Positions 45,483 to 55,606 of a DNA stretch of 64,000 nt are shown here, piece after piece. The stretch comes from Mesorhizobium xinjiangense (GTDB lineage Bacteria; Pseudomonadota; Alphaproteobacteria; Rhizobiales; Rhizobiaceae), in NCBI RefSeq assembly GCF_009749525.1, contig NZ_WOAC01000004.1, positions 223,502-287,501 of the forward strand, in the 5' to 3' direction. The notes beneath the pieces are model-generated. The model had not been told where the DNA came from. It searched no databases and saw only the letters and a program-made list of their open reading frames with translations. Position numbers and translations under genes: made by a program. The number at the start of each line of letters is the position of its first letter. Position 1 is the stretch's first letter.

Positions 45483-47273
45483 TCAGGCGGCCGCTGCATC
45501 CGTTAGCCGGAACTGCACCGATTTCACCCCATTCCAGAAATTGGCTGACACAGTGCCAGCGAGGTGTACCGTCTGCCCGCGGTTATCGAGCAGGAAGCGC
45601 CCGAGCGGGGCATCGGCCGCCCGAAAGGCCATGGCCTGCATGCGGCCTCCGGCCTGCGAACGAAGGTCGACCCGCAGATGGCCGCCGGTTCCGACTTCAC
45701 GGATCGCCGCTATCGTGTGGCGCGGCAAGACGAATTGCGGCGGGGCGTGACCGGCGCCGAACGGACCGGCACGCTCAAGCGTCTCTAGTAGCGCCAGGTT
45801 GGCGCCTTCGGCGCTCAGCGCCCCATCGATCTTCAGGCTTGCCTCGTCGATCAACCGGAAAACGTCGGCGCCCGCCTCCTCTTCGAAGAATGCCCGCAAT
45901 TCACCGAGCCTTGCCTTGTCGACGGTTATGCCGGCAGCCATGGCGTGACCGCCCCCCTTGACCAGCAGCCCCTTTTCCACCGCACGGCGCACCAGCCGGC
46001 CGAGGTCGAATCCTGGCACGGAGCGGCCGGAACCTGTCCCCTGGCCGTTATCGTTGAAGGCGATCGCGAAGACCGGGCGGCGCGCATGATCCTTCAACCG
46101 CGAGGCAAGCAGGCCGACGATGCCGGCATGCCAGCCCTCGCTTGCCGCCACCAGGATTGCCGGCCCCTGCCCCGCGGCAAGCTCGGCGTCGGCCTCGGCT
46201 TTTGCCTGTTCGAGCATCTCGCGCTCCATGGCCTGGCGTTCCTGGTTCAACCGGTCCAGCGCCTGGGCAATGTCGCGCGCCTCGGCCGGATCGTCAGTTG
46301 CCAGAAGCCGGGCCCCAAGCGCGGCGTCGCCGATGCGCCCGCCGGCATTGATGCGCGGACCGATCAGAAAGGCAAAATGGAAACTGTTGACGGGCTCGCC
46401 GATGCGCGCCACCGCCTGCAGCGCCGCCAGTCCGGCATTGTCCTGCGACCGTGCGGCGAGCAGTCCCTTGACGACGAAAGCGCGGTTCACGCCGACGAGC
46501 GGCACCACGTCGCAAACCGTCGCCAGGGCCACGAGATCGAGAAGCGAAAGCAGGTCCGGCAGCGGCTGCGACGGCCCACCGGCGCGCAGGAGCCTCGTCG
46601 TCTCCACCAGGGCCAGAAAGACCACCCCCGCGGCACAAAGATGTCCCTGCCCCGATATGTCGTCCTCGCGGTTCGGATTGACGACCGCCACCGCCGGCGG
46701 CAGATCGCCGCCGACCTGGTGATGGTCGAGCACGACGACCTCGGCCCCGGCTTCGTTGGCGGCGGCGATCGAGGGCGCGCTGTTGGTGCCGCAGTCGACG
46801 GTGACGATGAGCGATGCGCCGCGGGCGACGAGATCGCGCATCGCCTCGGGGTTGGGGCCGTATCCTTCAAATATGCGGTCGGGAATGTAGATCTCGCAGT
46901 CGAGGCCGAAATGACGCAGATAGCGTTTCAGTATGGCGGAGGATGCGGCCCCGTCGACGTCGTAGTCGCCGAAGATCGCGACCTTCTCGCGCCGCCGGAT
47001 CGCTTCGGCAATGCGCGTTGCCGCGCGTGTCATGTCCGTCAGCAGCGCCGGGTCCGGCAAAAGGTCGCGAATTGTCGGGTCGAGGAAGCGCGGTGCATCG
47101 TCGATCGCCACGCCGCGCCCGGCCAGGACGCGCGCGACGATATCGGGAACGCCATGCGTCTGGGCCATGGCGAGTGCGACATTCTCCTGCCGCTCGTTCA
47201 GCCGATGCTCCCAGGCATGGCCGGTCGCAGAGCGTCTGACATCGAGAAAGAAGCGTCTTTGGCCGCTGGTCAT
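45483..47273 (-). CDS. recJ: Single-stranded-DNA-specific exonuclease RecJ
   Basis: 5'-3' single-strand exonuclease of recombination and mismatch repair, 596 residues. DHH motifs: DYDVDGAASSAIL near residue 88, VDCGTNS, DHHQVGGD; DHHA1 domain with KGGGHAMAAGITVD near residue 450; then the OB-fold C-terminus. ATG 47273 is preferred to an upstream Met at 47309. Convergent with the patatin gene, stops 9 bases apart, and upstream of glpX by about 50 bases on the same strand. Confidence 0.96.
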   Translation of the reverse strand: MTSGQRRFFLDVRRSATGHAWEHRLNERQENVALAMAQTHGVPDIVARVLAGRGVAIDDAPRFLDPTIRDLLPDPALLTDMTRAATRIAEAIRRREKVAIFGDYDVDGAASSAILKRYLRHFGLDCEIYIPDRIFEGYGPNPEAMRDLVARGASLIVTVDCGTNSAPSIAAANEAGAEVVVLDHHQVGGDLPPAVAVVNPNREDDISGQGHLCAAGVVFLALVETTRLLRAGGPSQPLPDLLSLLDLVALATVCDVVPLVGVNRAFVVKGLLAARSQDNAGLAALQAVARIGEPVNSFHFAFLIGPRINAGGRIGDAALGARLLATDDPAEARDIAQALDRLNQERQAMEREMLEQAKAEADAELAAGQGPAILVAASEGWHAGIVGLLASRLKDHARRPVFAIAFNDNGQGTGSGRSVPGFDLGRLVRRAVEKGLLVKGGGHAMAAGITVDKARLGELRAFFEEEAGADVFRLIDEASLKIDGALSAEGANLALLETLERAGPFGAGHAPPQFVLPRHTIAAIREVGTGGHLRVDLRSQAGGRMQAMAFRAADAPLGRFLLDNRGQTVHLAGTVSANFWNGVKSVQFRLTDAAAA

Positions 47274-47325
47274 GGCCGCTTTCGTTTCACAGCGGCCAGG
47301 GAAACGCAAGCGGCCGCAGGATGGC

Positions 47326-48303
<978 letters not shown>

Positions 48304-48394
48304 ATGCAAATTCCTGAAGACAGATCTAAAAATCAGCGAGACTGCGCATAGACACGCAATTCGGGAACTCTTTTGGCAAACCGCCCCATGCTCG

Positions 48395-48422
48395 GCAAGA
48401 GGAGCACGGGGTCCTCTTGCCA
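48395..48422 (-). terminator. Hairpin between hom and glpX
   Basis: GGCAAGAGGA (48395-48404) pairs perfectly with TCCTCTTGCC (48413-48422) across an 8-base loop, about 80 bases past the hom stop. It probably ends hom transcription or separates it from glpX. Confidence 0.6.
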
Positions 48423-48503
48423 TAACAATCGATTGAAAGTTCAAGGTATTTTCAAGGCAGGCCGCCCGAACGCGATCGACGCGGCCTCTTCGCGCCAGAT
48501 CGG

Positions 48504-49817
48504 CTATTCGGCCCGCTCGATACGGATGACCTGCGGTGTGTCGACGAGATGGCCGTCCGCGGTCATCTCCTTCACCGCCTTGCGCACCGCGGCCTCGGTC
48601 GTCTCGTGGGTCACGAGGATCACCGTCTTCCTGTCATCGGCCATGTCGCCGTTGGCGTGCTGGACGATCGATTCGAGCGATATGTCGTTGTCGGCCATGC
48701 GCCGCGCGATCGCAGCGAATACGCCGGTGCGGTCCGCAACAGTCAGGCGAATGAAATAGCCGCCGGCATGGGCGCGCATCCGCGCCCGCTTGTAGGGTGT
48801 CAGTTCCCTCGCCGGCCAACCGAAGACGGGTCCGTGCTGGAAGCCGGGCCTGCTCTTGGCGATATCGGCAATGTCTCCGACGACGGCCGATGCGGTGGCC
48901 TCGCCGCCGGCCCCCGGCCCCGAAAGCAGCAGTTCGCCCAATATGTCGGTCTCGATCGCCACGGCATTCGTGACGCCATGGACCTGGGCGATGACCGAGG
49001 AAGTCGGCACCATGGTCGGATGGACGCGCTGCTCGATGCCGCTTTCTGTCTTTTGGGCAACGCCGAGCAGCTTGATGCGATAGCCGAGTTCGGCCGCAGC
49101 GCGGATATCGGCCTGGGTAATGTTGGCGATGCCTTCGAGATAGATGTCGCCGGCCGAAATCTCCGAGCCGAAGGCGAGACTGGTCAGGATGGCCAGCTTG
49201 TGCGCCGTGTCCTGGCCCTCGATGTCGAAGGTGGGATCGGCTTCGGCATAGCCCAGCCTCTGGGCTTCCTCCAGACACTCGGCAAAGGAGAGGCCGTCCT
49301 GCTCCATCCGCGTGAGAATGTAGTTGCAGGTTCCGTTCAGAATACCGAAGACCCGCGTCACCGCGTTGCCGGCAAGCGCCTCGCGCATGGTCTTGATGAC
49401 CGGAATGCCGCCGGCGACCGCCGCCTCGTAATTGAGCAGCACGCCCTCCTTCTCGGCCGCCTGCGCAATTGCCACGCCATGGGCGGCGAGCAGCGCCTTG
49501 TTGGCCGTCACGACGTGGCGGCCGGCCTCGAGCGCAGCCTTGACGCAGGCATATGCCGTCCCGTTCTCTCCCCCGATCAGTTCGACGAAGACGTCGATGG
49601 GAGCGGACCTGGCCATCTCGACCGGATCGTCGAACCACTGCGCGTCACCGAGCGAGACACCGCGATCCTTGGCGCGATCGCGCGCCGACACTGCAGTCAC
49701 GACGATCTCGCGGCCGCATTGGCGGGTCAGTTCAGCGGTCTTTTCGCTCAGCACCCGCGCAACCGAGGCACCGACCGTTCCCAGACCCGCTATTCCGACG
49801 CGCAATGCTTCACCCAT
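48504..49817 (-). CDS. hom: Homoserine dehydrogenase
   Basis: NAD(P)-dependent enzyme of the aspartate pathway giving homoserine for Thr and Met, 437 residues. N-terminal Rossmann motif GIAGLGTVGASVARVL; catalytic region with VVTANKALLAAHG, GGIPVIKTMREALAGNAVTR, LNGTCNYIL and GQDTAHKLAIL; C-terminal ACT domain (about 355-437) for Thr feedback. Start ATG 49817. Located 44 bases downstream of the aminotransferase, probably one operon for amino-acid metabolism. Confidence 0.96.
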   Translation of the reverse strand: MGEALRVGIAGLGTVGASVARVLSEKTAELTRQCGREIVVTAVSARDRAKDRGVSLGDAQWFDDPVEMARSAPIDVFVELIGGENGTAYACVKAALEAGRHVVTANKALLAAHGVAIAQAAEKEGVLLNYEAAVAGGIPVIKTMREALAGNAVTRVFGILNGTCNYILTRMEQDGLSFAECLEEAQRLGYAEADPTFDIEGQDTAHKLAILTSLAFGSEISAGDIYLEGIANITQADIRAAAELGYRIKLLGVAQKTESGIEQRVHPTMVPTSSVIAQVHGVTNAVAIETDILGELLLSGPGAGGEATASAVVGDIADIAKSRPGFQHGPVFGWPARELTPYKRARMRAHAGGYFIRLTVADRTGVFAAIARRMADNDISLESIVQHANGDMADDRKTVILVTHETTEAAVRKAVKEMTADGHLVDTPQVIRIERAE

Positions 49818-49861
49818 GGTGATGACACCCTTTCATTTGTTTCAGGTATGTGGTGACCGTC

Positions 49862-51079
49862 TCAGCGGCGCGCGCTGAGCGGAACGATATTGTCGCCGGA
49901 CGGCGCCGCGGCAGACAGGAAGCGCTTGATGTTGCGCGCCGCCTGACGGATGCGGTGTTCGTTCTCGACCAGCGCGATGCGCACGAAATCGTCGCCGTGC
50001 TCGCCGAAACCGATCCCCGGCGCCACTGCCACGTCCGCCTTTTCCACCAGAAGCTTGGAGAATTCCAGCGACCCCATGCCGCGGAACGCATCGGGGATCG
50101 GCGCCCAGGCGAACATCGTCGCGGCCGGCGCAGGCACCGGCCAGCCGGCCCGCTCGAAGGAGTCGACCAGCACGTCGCGCCGGCGGTGATAGATCTCGCG
50201 CACCTGCTCGATGTCGGACCCGTCGCCGTTGAGCGCCGCCGTCGCCGCCACCTGGATCGGCGTGAAGGCCCCGTAGTCCAGATAGGATTTCACCCGCGAC
50301 AGCGCGGCAATGAGACGTTCGTTTCCGACAGCGAAGCCCATGCGCCAGCCCGGCATGGAAAAGGTCTTCGACATGGAGGTGAACTCCACGGCGATGTCGA
50401 TCGCGCCCGGGACTTCGAGGATCGAGGGCGGCGGCGAACCGTCGAAATAGATCTCCGCATAGGCCAGATCCGACAGGATGATGATGTCGTTCCTCTTCGC
50501 ATAGGCAACGACATCCTTGTAGAAATCGAGTGAGGCCACATGCGCCGTCGGGTTCGACGGATAGTTGAGGATCAGCGCCAAAGGCTTTGGAATCGAATGG
50601 CGCGCGGCCCGTTCCAGCGCCGGAATGAACCCCTCATCGGGGCTGGCCTGCATGGAGCGGATCACGCCGCCCGACATGATGAAGCCGAAGGCATGGATCG
50701 GATAAGTGGGATTGGGGCAAAGCACGACGTCGCCGGGCGCGGTGATCGCCTGGGCCATGTTGGCAAAGCCCTCTTTCGAGCCGAGCGTCGCCACGACCTG
50801 CGTCTCGGGGTCGAGCTTGACGCCAAAGCGGCGCGCATAATAGGCCGCCTGCGCCCGCCGCAGGCCTGGAATGCCGCGCGACGTCGAATAGCGGTGCGTG
50901 CGCGGATCGCGCACCACATCGCACAGCTTGTCGACGATCGCCTGCGGGGTCGGCAGGTCCGGATTGCCCATGCCCAGATCGACGATGTCGGCGCCCTGAG
51001 AGCGCGCGCTGGCTTTCAGCCGGTTCACCTGCTCGAAAACATAGGGCGGAAGCCGCCGCGTCTTGTGAAATTCATCCAT
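49862..51079 (-). CDS. PLP-dependent aminotransferase (alanine aminotransferase AlaC-like)
   Basis: Fold-type I class I/II aminotransferase of 405 residues. Motifs: DLGMGNPDLPTPQAIVDKL, YSTSRGIPGLRRA, LNYPSNPTAHVAS, LSDLAYAEIYFDG, and SMSKTFSMPGWRMGF with the PLP-binding Lys near residue 242. Family members are annotated as AlaC or LL-diaminopimelate aminotransferase; AlaC is favoured by the next-gene hom arrangement common in rhizobia. ATG 51079 chosen; upstream Met at 51145 lacks conservation. Confidence 0.9.
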   Translation of the reverse strand: MDEFHKTRRLPPYVFEQVNRLKASARSQGADIVDLGMGNPDLPTPQAIVDKLCDVVRDPRTHRYSTSRGIPGLRRAQAAYYARRFGVKLDPETQVVATLGSKEGFANMAQAITAPGDVVLCPNPTYPIHAFGFIMSGGVIRSMQASPDEGFIPALERAARHSIPKPLALILNYPSNPTAHVASLDFYKDVVAYAKRNDIIILSDLAYAEIYFDGSPPPSILEVPGAIDIAVEFTSMSKTFSMPGWRMGFAVGNERLIAALSRVKSYLDYGAFTPIQVAATAALNGDGSDIEQVREIYHRRRDVLVDSFERAGWPVPAPAATMFAWAPIPDAFRGMGSLEFSKLLVEKADVAVAPGIGFGEHGDDFVRIALVENEHRIRQAARNIKRFLSAAAPSGDNIVPLSARR

Positions 51080-51199
51080 ATCGGATCCAGCCGGATGCAA
51101 GGGCGTATCGGCCGGCGATATACACCCGGAACCGGCACGAACCAAGAAGAATCCCGTTTGCCTGTCGCAGGGTCGGCGCGAAGGTTTAGCCGGAGCCTT

Positions 51200-51607
51200 C
51201 TACTCGGTCGCGGCCTGGCCGGCCGCCGCTTCAGCCTGGCGGCGGCCGATTTCGCGCAGCTGTTGCAGATCCGTTGCGCCGGGAGCCCCATTGGCACCCG
51301 CACGACTCTGACCGGCAAGCGTCTGGCGCAGTTCCTGCTTCTTGCTGCTGGTCTCTTCGTCCGACAGTTGAGGCGCGGCCGCGCGCGGCGCAATATTGAG
51401 GTTGGGATAGGTGCCCGTATTGCGTGGCGCAACTGACGTCACTGGTGCGTCCGCAGCCGCGGTCATGGATGCCGCCGGCGCGACATTATCGGTCGTAGAC
51501 GACGCGCAGGCCGTGATCGACAGGCCGAGGGCGGCGAGAACACAAAGCCGCGCGGCAGTCACGAAAACTTCAGCTCGATCGGGCAAACAGACCATGGCGA
51601 TTCCCAT
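51200..51607 (-). CDS. Small predicted lipoprotein
   Basis: Protein of about 135 residues with a hydrophobic leader and lipobox LSITAC near residue 30. The mature part is Ala/Thr/Ser-rich and low in complexity, with PNLNIAPRAAAPQLSDEETS and a helical QLREIGRRQAEAA tail. Start uncertain among ATGs at 51619, 51607 and 51595; 51607 has GGGGCG upstream. Divergent from phaC. Conserved hypothetical in related bacteria by memory; no function assignable. Confidence 0.7.
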   Translation of the reverse strand: MGIAMVCLPDRAEVFVTAARLCVLAALGLSITACASSTTDNVAPAASMTAAADAPVTSVAPRNTGTYPNLNIAPRAAAPQLSDEETSSKKQELRQTLAGQSRAGANGAPGATDLQQLREIGRRQAEAAAGQAATE

Positions 51608-51713
51608 ATTGCGCCCCATGGGACCACATGCTGCGGCGTCAAGCAATTGGACCCTGCGAGACGACGCGTGATAAAGTACCGAAAATTCGCCTGCGGGAGG
51701 AGACTTGCGCGAC

Positions 51714-53549
51714 ATGGGCAAGGCAAAAGACAAGAAACCGAACGACACCAACGCTACCTCGCAGGTCGAGCAATATCTGGTCAAGGACCCTGAGCTTTTC
51801 GCAATCAACCTGGCGCGCATGATCGAAAACGCCGGCAAGGCGGCGTCCGCCTGGGCTGCGCCGCGCGAGCGCGGCGAGCGGCGCGACAGCGTGTCCGAAC
51901 CGGTCACCGACATGGTCAAGACGTTCTCCAAGCTGACCGAATACTGGCTGTCGGATCCCGGCCGTGCGATCGAGGCGCAGACGAGGCTTTTCTCGGCCTA
52001 CATGAACGTCTGGTCGAGTTCCGTCCGGCGTTTCGGCAGTGGCGAAGATCCCGTCGAACAAATCGAGCCGGAACGCGGCGACAGGCGTTTCCAGGACGAG
52101 GAATGGGGCAAGAACGCCTTTTTCGACTTTCTCAAGCAGGCTTATCTCGTCACCTCGCGCTGGGCCACAGAACTGGTCGACAAGGCCGACGGGCTCGATG
52201 AGCACACCAGGCACAAGGCGTCCTTCTATGTCCGGCAGGTCAGCCAGGCCATGTCGCCGTCCAATTTCATCCTGACCAATCCGGAACTGTTTCGCGAGAC
52301 GGTCGCCACCCATGGCGAAAACCTGGTGCGCGGCATGGAAATGCTGGCCGAGGACATTGCCGCGGGCAAGGGCGAGCTGAAGCTGCGCCAGGCCGATTGC
52401 TCGCAGTTCGAGATCGGCCGCAATATCGCGGTAACGCCCGGCAAGGTCGTGGCGCGCAGCGAACTGGCCGAGATCATTCAGTATCGGCCGACGACGAAGG
52501 AGGCCTTGAAGCGACCCCTCCTGATCTGCCCGCCATGGATCAACAAGTTCTACATCCTCGATCTCAATCGGGAAAAGTCGTTCATCCGTTGGGCCGTGGA
52601 CCAGGGCCATACGGTTTTCGTCATCTCCTGGGTCAATCCGGATGAGCGGCACGGCCGCAAGGACTGGGGGGCCTATATCGAGGAAGGCCTGATCTTCGCC
52701 CTCGACACGATCGAGGATCTGACCGGCGAGAGAGCGGTCAACGCAATCGGCTATTGCGTCGGCGGCACCTTGCTGGCGGCGGCCCTGGCCATGCTGGCAA
52801 AGGAGGGTGACGAGCGGATCAAATCGGCCACATTCTTTGCCACGCAGGTCGATTTCCTGCATGCCGGAGACCTGAAGGTCTTCGTCGACGAGGAGCAGAT
52901 ATCGGCGCTCGAGCGGGCGATGGACGACAAGGGCTATCTCGAAGGAACCAAGATGGCCACGGCGTTCAACATGCTGCGCGCCGGCGATCTGATCTGGCCC
53001 TATGTCGTCAACAACTACATGCGCGGCAAGCATCCGATGCCCTTCGACCTGCTCTACTGGAATTCCGATTCCACGCGAATGGCCGCCGCCAACCATTCGT
53101 TCTATCTGCGCAATTGCTATCTGGAGAACAATCTCTCGCGCGGCCTGATGCCGTTGAAAGGGCACAAGGTCGCCCTCAAGGACATCTCCGTCCCCGTCTA
53201 TAATCTGGCCACGCGGGAAGACCACATCGCGCCGGCCAAGTCGGTCTTTACCGGCTGTTCCCAGTTCGGCGGCCCGGTGGAGTTCGTCATGGCGGGATCG
53301 GGCCACATTGCGGGCGTCATCAACCCGCCGGCGCTCGGAAAATACCAGTACTGGACCGGCGGCCCGCCGGTCGGCTCGTTCGAGGACTGGGTGACTGAGA
53401 CTACGCAAACGCCAGGCTCGTGGTGGCCGCACTGGCAGCAATGGATCGAACGCCTCGACAACGAACGGGTCCCGGCGCGCAAACCCGGCCGCAAGGGAAA
53501 GCGTTCACTGGGCGACGCGCCCGGCGAATATGTCAGGGCGCAGATATAG
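51714..53549 (+). CDS. phaC: Class I poly(3-hydroxyalkanoate) synthase PhaC
   Basis: Polymerises hydroxyacyl-CoA to storage PHA on granules; 611 residues, normal for class I. Lipase-box-like GYCVGG with nucleophile Cys near residue 348; PLLICPPWINKFYILDLNRE; late catalytic Asp in LATREDHIAP and His in GSGHIAGVINPP. Start ATG 51714 is favoured over a TTG at 51705 by GGAGGAG spacing. No phaP/phaR/phaZ beside it. Divergent from the small lipoprotein. Confidence 0.96.
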   Translation: MGKAKDKKPNDTNATSQVEQYLVKDPELFAINLARMIENAGKAASAWAAPRERGERRDSVSEPVTDMVKTFSKLTEYWLSDPGRAIEAQTRLFSAYMNVWSSSVRRFGSGEDPVEQIEPERGDRRFQDEEWGKNAFFDFLKQAYLVTSRWATELVDKADGLDEHTRHKASFYVRQVSQAMSPSNFILTNPELFRETVATHGENLVRGMEMLAEDIAAGKGELKLRQADCSQFEIGRNIAVTPGKVVARSELAEIIQYRPTTKEALKRPLLICPPWINKFYILDLNREKSFIRWAVDQGHTVFVISWVNPDERHGRKDWGAYIEEGLIFALDTIEDLTGERAVNAIGYCVGGTLLAAALAMLAKEGDERIKSATFFATQVDFLHAGDLKVFVDEEQISALERAMDDKGYLEGTKMATAFNMLRAGDLIWPYVVNNYMRGKHPMPFDLLYWNSDSTRMAAANHSFYLRNCYLENNLSRGLMPLKGHKVALKDISVPVYNLATREDHIAPAKSVFTGCSQFGGPVEFVMAGSGHIAGVINPPALGKYQYWTGGPPVGSFEDWVTETTQTPGSWWPHWQQWIERLDNERVPARKPGRKGKRSLGDAPGEYVRAQI

Positions 53550-53967
53550 CTGCTCGTCCTGAAGCATCGTCGTCGATCTTCACAAAACGCACTGCATCCA
53601 TCGCATATCCATCGAAGGCAACACGGCGCCGCGCCCCGGAAAATGTGCACGTTTCGTTGGCAGTCGGGCCAAGGCGCACCGACAATCGAATTGTAATATA
53701 CGGAAACCTTCTGTGATCGAAACGTCGGGGAATTAAGGCGGGAAAACAAAATATTAACACGTTCTCGCCGTAATTGGAGCCTAGCGACATATTGTACAGT
53801 GAAGACGGATTCGGTAGGCCTCGCGCGAGAGGGGGCGGAATCGAAGCGTATCACCGCGGCGACCCCGAGACCGCCTAGCAGACGCATTCCTGACGAGAAT
53901 TCGTGGCCCTTACGAGAATTTGCGGCCTTGACCAAATTTTGAGGCTTTTACGGGAAGTGGGGATCCT
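53550..53967. other. 418-base intergenic region between phaC and M15-type lipoprotein
   Basis: No coding frame with conserved character was found. The stretch 53690-53780 is AT-rich for this genome (AATTGTAATATAC, AAAACAAAATATTAACAC) and is the likeliest promoter region for the downstream gene, but no consensus pair is convincing. Confidence 0.4.
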
Positions 53968-55356
53968 TTGACAGCATCGCAGGAGCCGGCAGCACGCAGA
54001 GCCAGGCGCGCCATCTTGGCAGCGGCTGCATGCAGCCTTTTGGCGTCCTGCACGGCGACCGGCGAGAGCCAGTTTGGCCTCGGCAATCCTTCCTTTTCGG
54101 GAACATCACAATCGCCCTTGGTCGCGTCCATGGAGACGGCGGCCATGGAGGCGATGCAAGGCGCCGATGAAAATTCGGCGGCCAGCGACGGCGGTTCGGG
54201 TGTTCCACCGTCGGTCATCGACGCGGACGACGAGGTTCTCCCGGCCGAAGTCGCCTATGTGCCAACCGGCAACCCGGCTGAAACTACCGACAACGCACTG
54301 GACCGTTCTGCCGCGGGTGCTGCAAGCGGCGCAGCCTCGGCAGACAGTCAGGCGGAAGTTTCAGCGCCGGCGGACGTGGAACCCGCATCCGCGAAGCAGA
54401 CCGAGCCCACGAAACGCGGCTTTTTCGCCACCCTGTTTTCGGGCCAGCAACAGACCGCCGGCCAGGCCGCCCCGGCAGGAGGGCGCCGCGGCGAATCCGG
54501 ATCGGCAACCGACAACTCCGCGCCACCGGCCGCTGCCGCGAAGACGGAAACGGTCGCCGCCGAAAGCGTCGAGGCCGAAGACGAAACCGCGCAAACAAGG
54601 ACGGCCGAAGCGAATACCCCTGCCCCGCAGCAGACGGTCGAGCCGACAGCCTATGCCGAAAACACGCCCGATCCCGCGCAGACCCAGAAGCGGGGTTTTC
54701 TGGCCAGCCTCTTCTCCGGCCAGACGGCGCAGAGCGACCCGCAGCCGATCGTGCAGCAGGCTGTTTCCGAAACGTCCGCGAACTCCGAGCAGACCGCCGC
54801 CAAACCGCTTGTCCAACTGGCATCGGTCAGCAGGACGGCGGGCACTGAGCGCAGCGATTCGGCATTGCCCGGCGTGCGCCAGGATTCGCTGTTTGAAATC
54901 ACCCGCAAATCCGGACTGGGCAATGACGACGACGTCGACCTTTATGAAGAATCGGGATCCGTCGACGTCGCCTCGGCCGCCGGTCTGGCGCGGCTCGCCC
55001 CGAACGGGCTGCTGAAGCAGACGGACGGCGTCGATGTCGGGTGCCTCAAGCCATCTCTCGTCAGGGTTCTGAAAACGATCGAACGGCATTACGGAAAGCG
55101 TCTCATCGTGACCTCCGGCTACCGCAATCCGGAGCGCAATCGCCGGGCCCGCGGCGCGCGCAACTCGCTGCACATGTATTGCGCCGCCGCCGATGTGCAG
55201 GTGCCCGGCGTCAGCAAGTGGGAGCTTGCCAAATATGTGCGCAGCATGTCCGGCCGCGGCGGCGTCGGCACCTATTGCCACACCAAATCCGTGCATGTCG
55301 ACGTTGGTCCGGAGCGCGATTGGAACTGGCGCTGCAGGCGCCGTTCGCGGAGCTGA
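53968..55356 (+). CDS. Lipoprotein with C-terminal M15/YcbK-like peptidase domain
   Basis: Predicted envelope lipoprotein of 462 residues. The start is a TTG at 53968 after GGAAGTGGGG; it gives a basic n-region, a hydrophobic stretch and lipobox LLASC with Cys28. Residues 40-330 are low-complexity Ala/Glu/Thr/Pro and contain two near-identical segments, KRGFFATLFSGQ near 150 and KRGFLASLFSGQ near 241. The C-terminal domain (about 350-455) has IVTSGYRNPERN, SLHMYCAAADVQVPG and HTKSVHVDVGPE, matching zinc D-Ala-D-Ala peptidase-like YcbK/DUF882. Likely peptidoglycan-related. Confidence 0.85.
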   Translation: MTASQEPAARRARRAILAAAACSLLASCTATGESQFGLGNPSFSGTSQSPLVASMETAAMEAMQGADENSAASDGGSGVPPSVIDADDEVLPAEVAYVPTGNPAETTDNALDRSAAGAASGAASADSQAEVSAPADVEPASAKQTEPTKRGFFATLFSGQQQTAGQAAPAGGRRGESGSATDNSAPPAAAAKTETVAAESVEAEDETAQTRTAEANTPAPQQTVEPTAYAENTPDPAQTQKRGFLASLFSGQTAQSDPQPIVQQAVSETSANSEQTAAKPLVQLASVSRTAGTERSDSALPGVRQDSLFEITRKSGLGNDDDVDLYEESGSVDVASAAGLARLAPNGLLKQTDGVDVGCLKPSLVRVLKTIERHYGKRLIVTSGYRNPERNRRARGARNSLHMYCAAADVQVPGVSKWELAKYVRSMSGRGGVGTYCHTKSVHVDVGPERDWNWRCRRRSRS

Positions 55357-55429
55357 AAAAACAACACGCAAAGGGCATTTGCGGGGTTGTCTCCCAATCG
55401 GAAGCTGACTATAAGCCAGCACGCAGCGC

Positions 55430-55505
55430 GCGCCCATCGTCTAGCGGTCTAGGACGCCGCCCTTTCACGGCGGAAACACGGGTTCGAGTCCCGTTGGGCG
55501 TGCCA
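55430..55505 (+). tRNA. tRNA-Glu (anticodon TTC)
   Basis: A full cloverleaf can be drawn: acceptor GCGCCCA (55430-55436) with TGGGCGT (55495-55501), anticodon loop CTTTCAC with TTC at 55464-55466, T-arm containing GGTTCGAGTCC, and an encoded CCA at 55503-55505. Sequence CTAGCGGTCTAGGAC in the D-arm is typical of bacterial tRNA-Glu. Confidence 0.96.
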
Positions 55506-55520
55506 GCAAATTCAAGCACT

Positions 55521-55561
55521 TAGAACATGTCCCGCTCAAACGGAATGGTTTGAGCGAACGC
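55521..55561. repeat. Dispersed repeat, short copy after tRNA-Glu
   Basis: TAGAACATGTCCCGCTCAAA followed by CGGAATGGTTTGAGCG matches the left half of the copy at 56420-56533. The CGCTCAAAC/GTTTGAGCG arms form a hairpin that may serve as the tRNA terminator. Confidence 0.7.
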
Positions 55562-55606
55562 CAAGCGCTTGTCGCGCGCGCCGTCCATGCGCGGTGCCCC
55601 CAAACG

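Noticed and set aside
55430..55505. Integration (att) site at tRNA-Glu
   Set aside because: No repeat of the tRNA 3' end was noticed further right and no integrase gene is present; only the accessory look of the region supports it.
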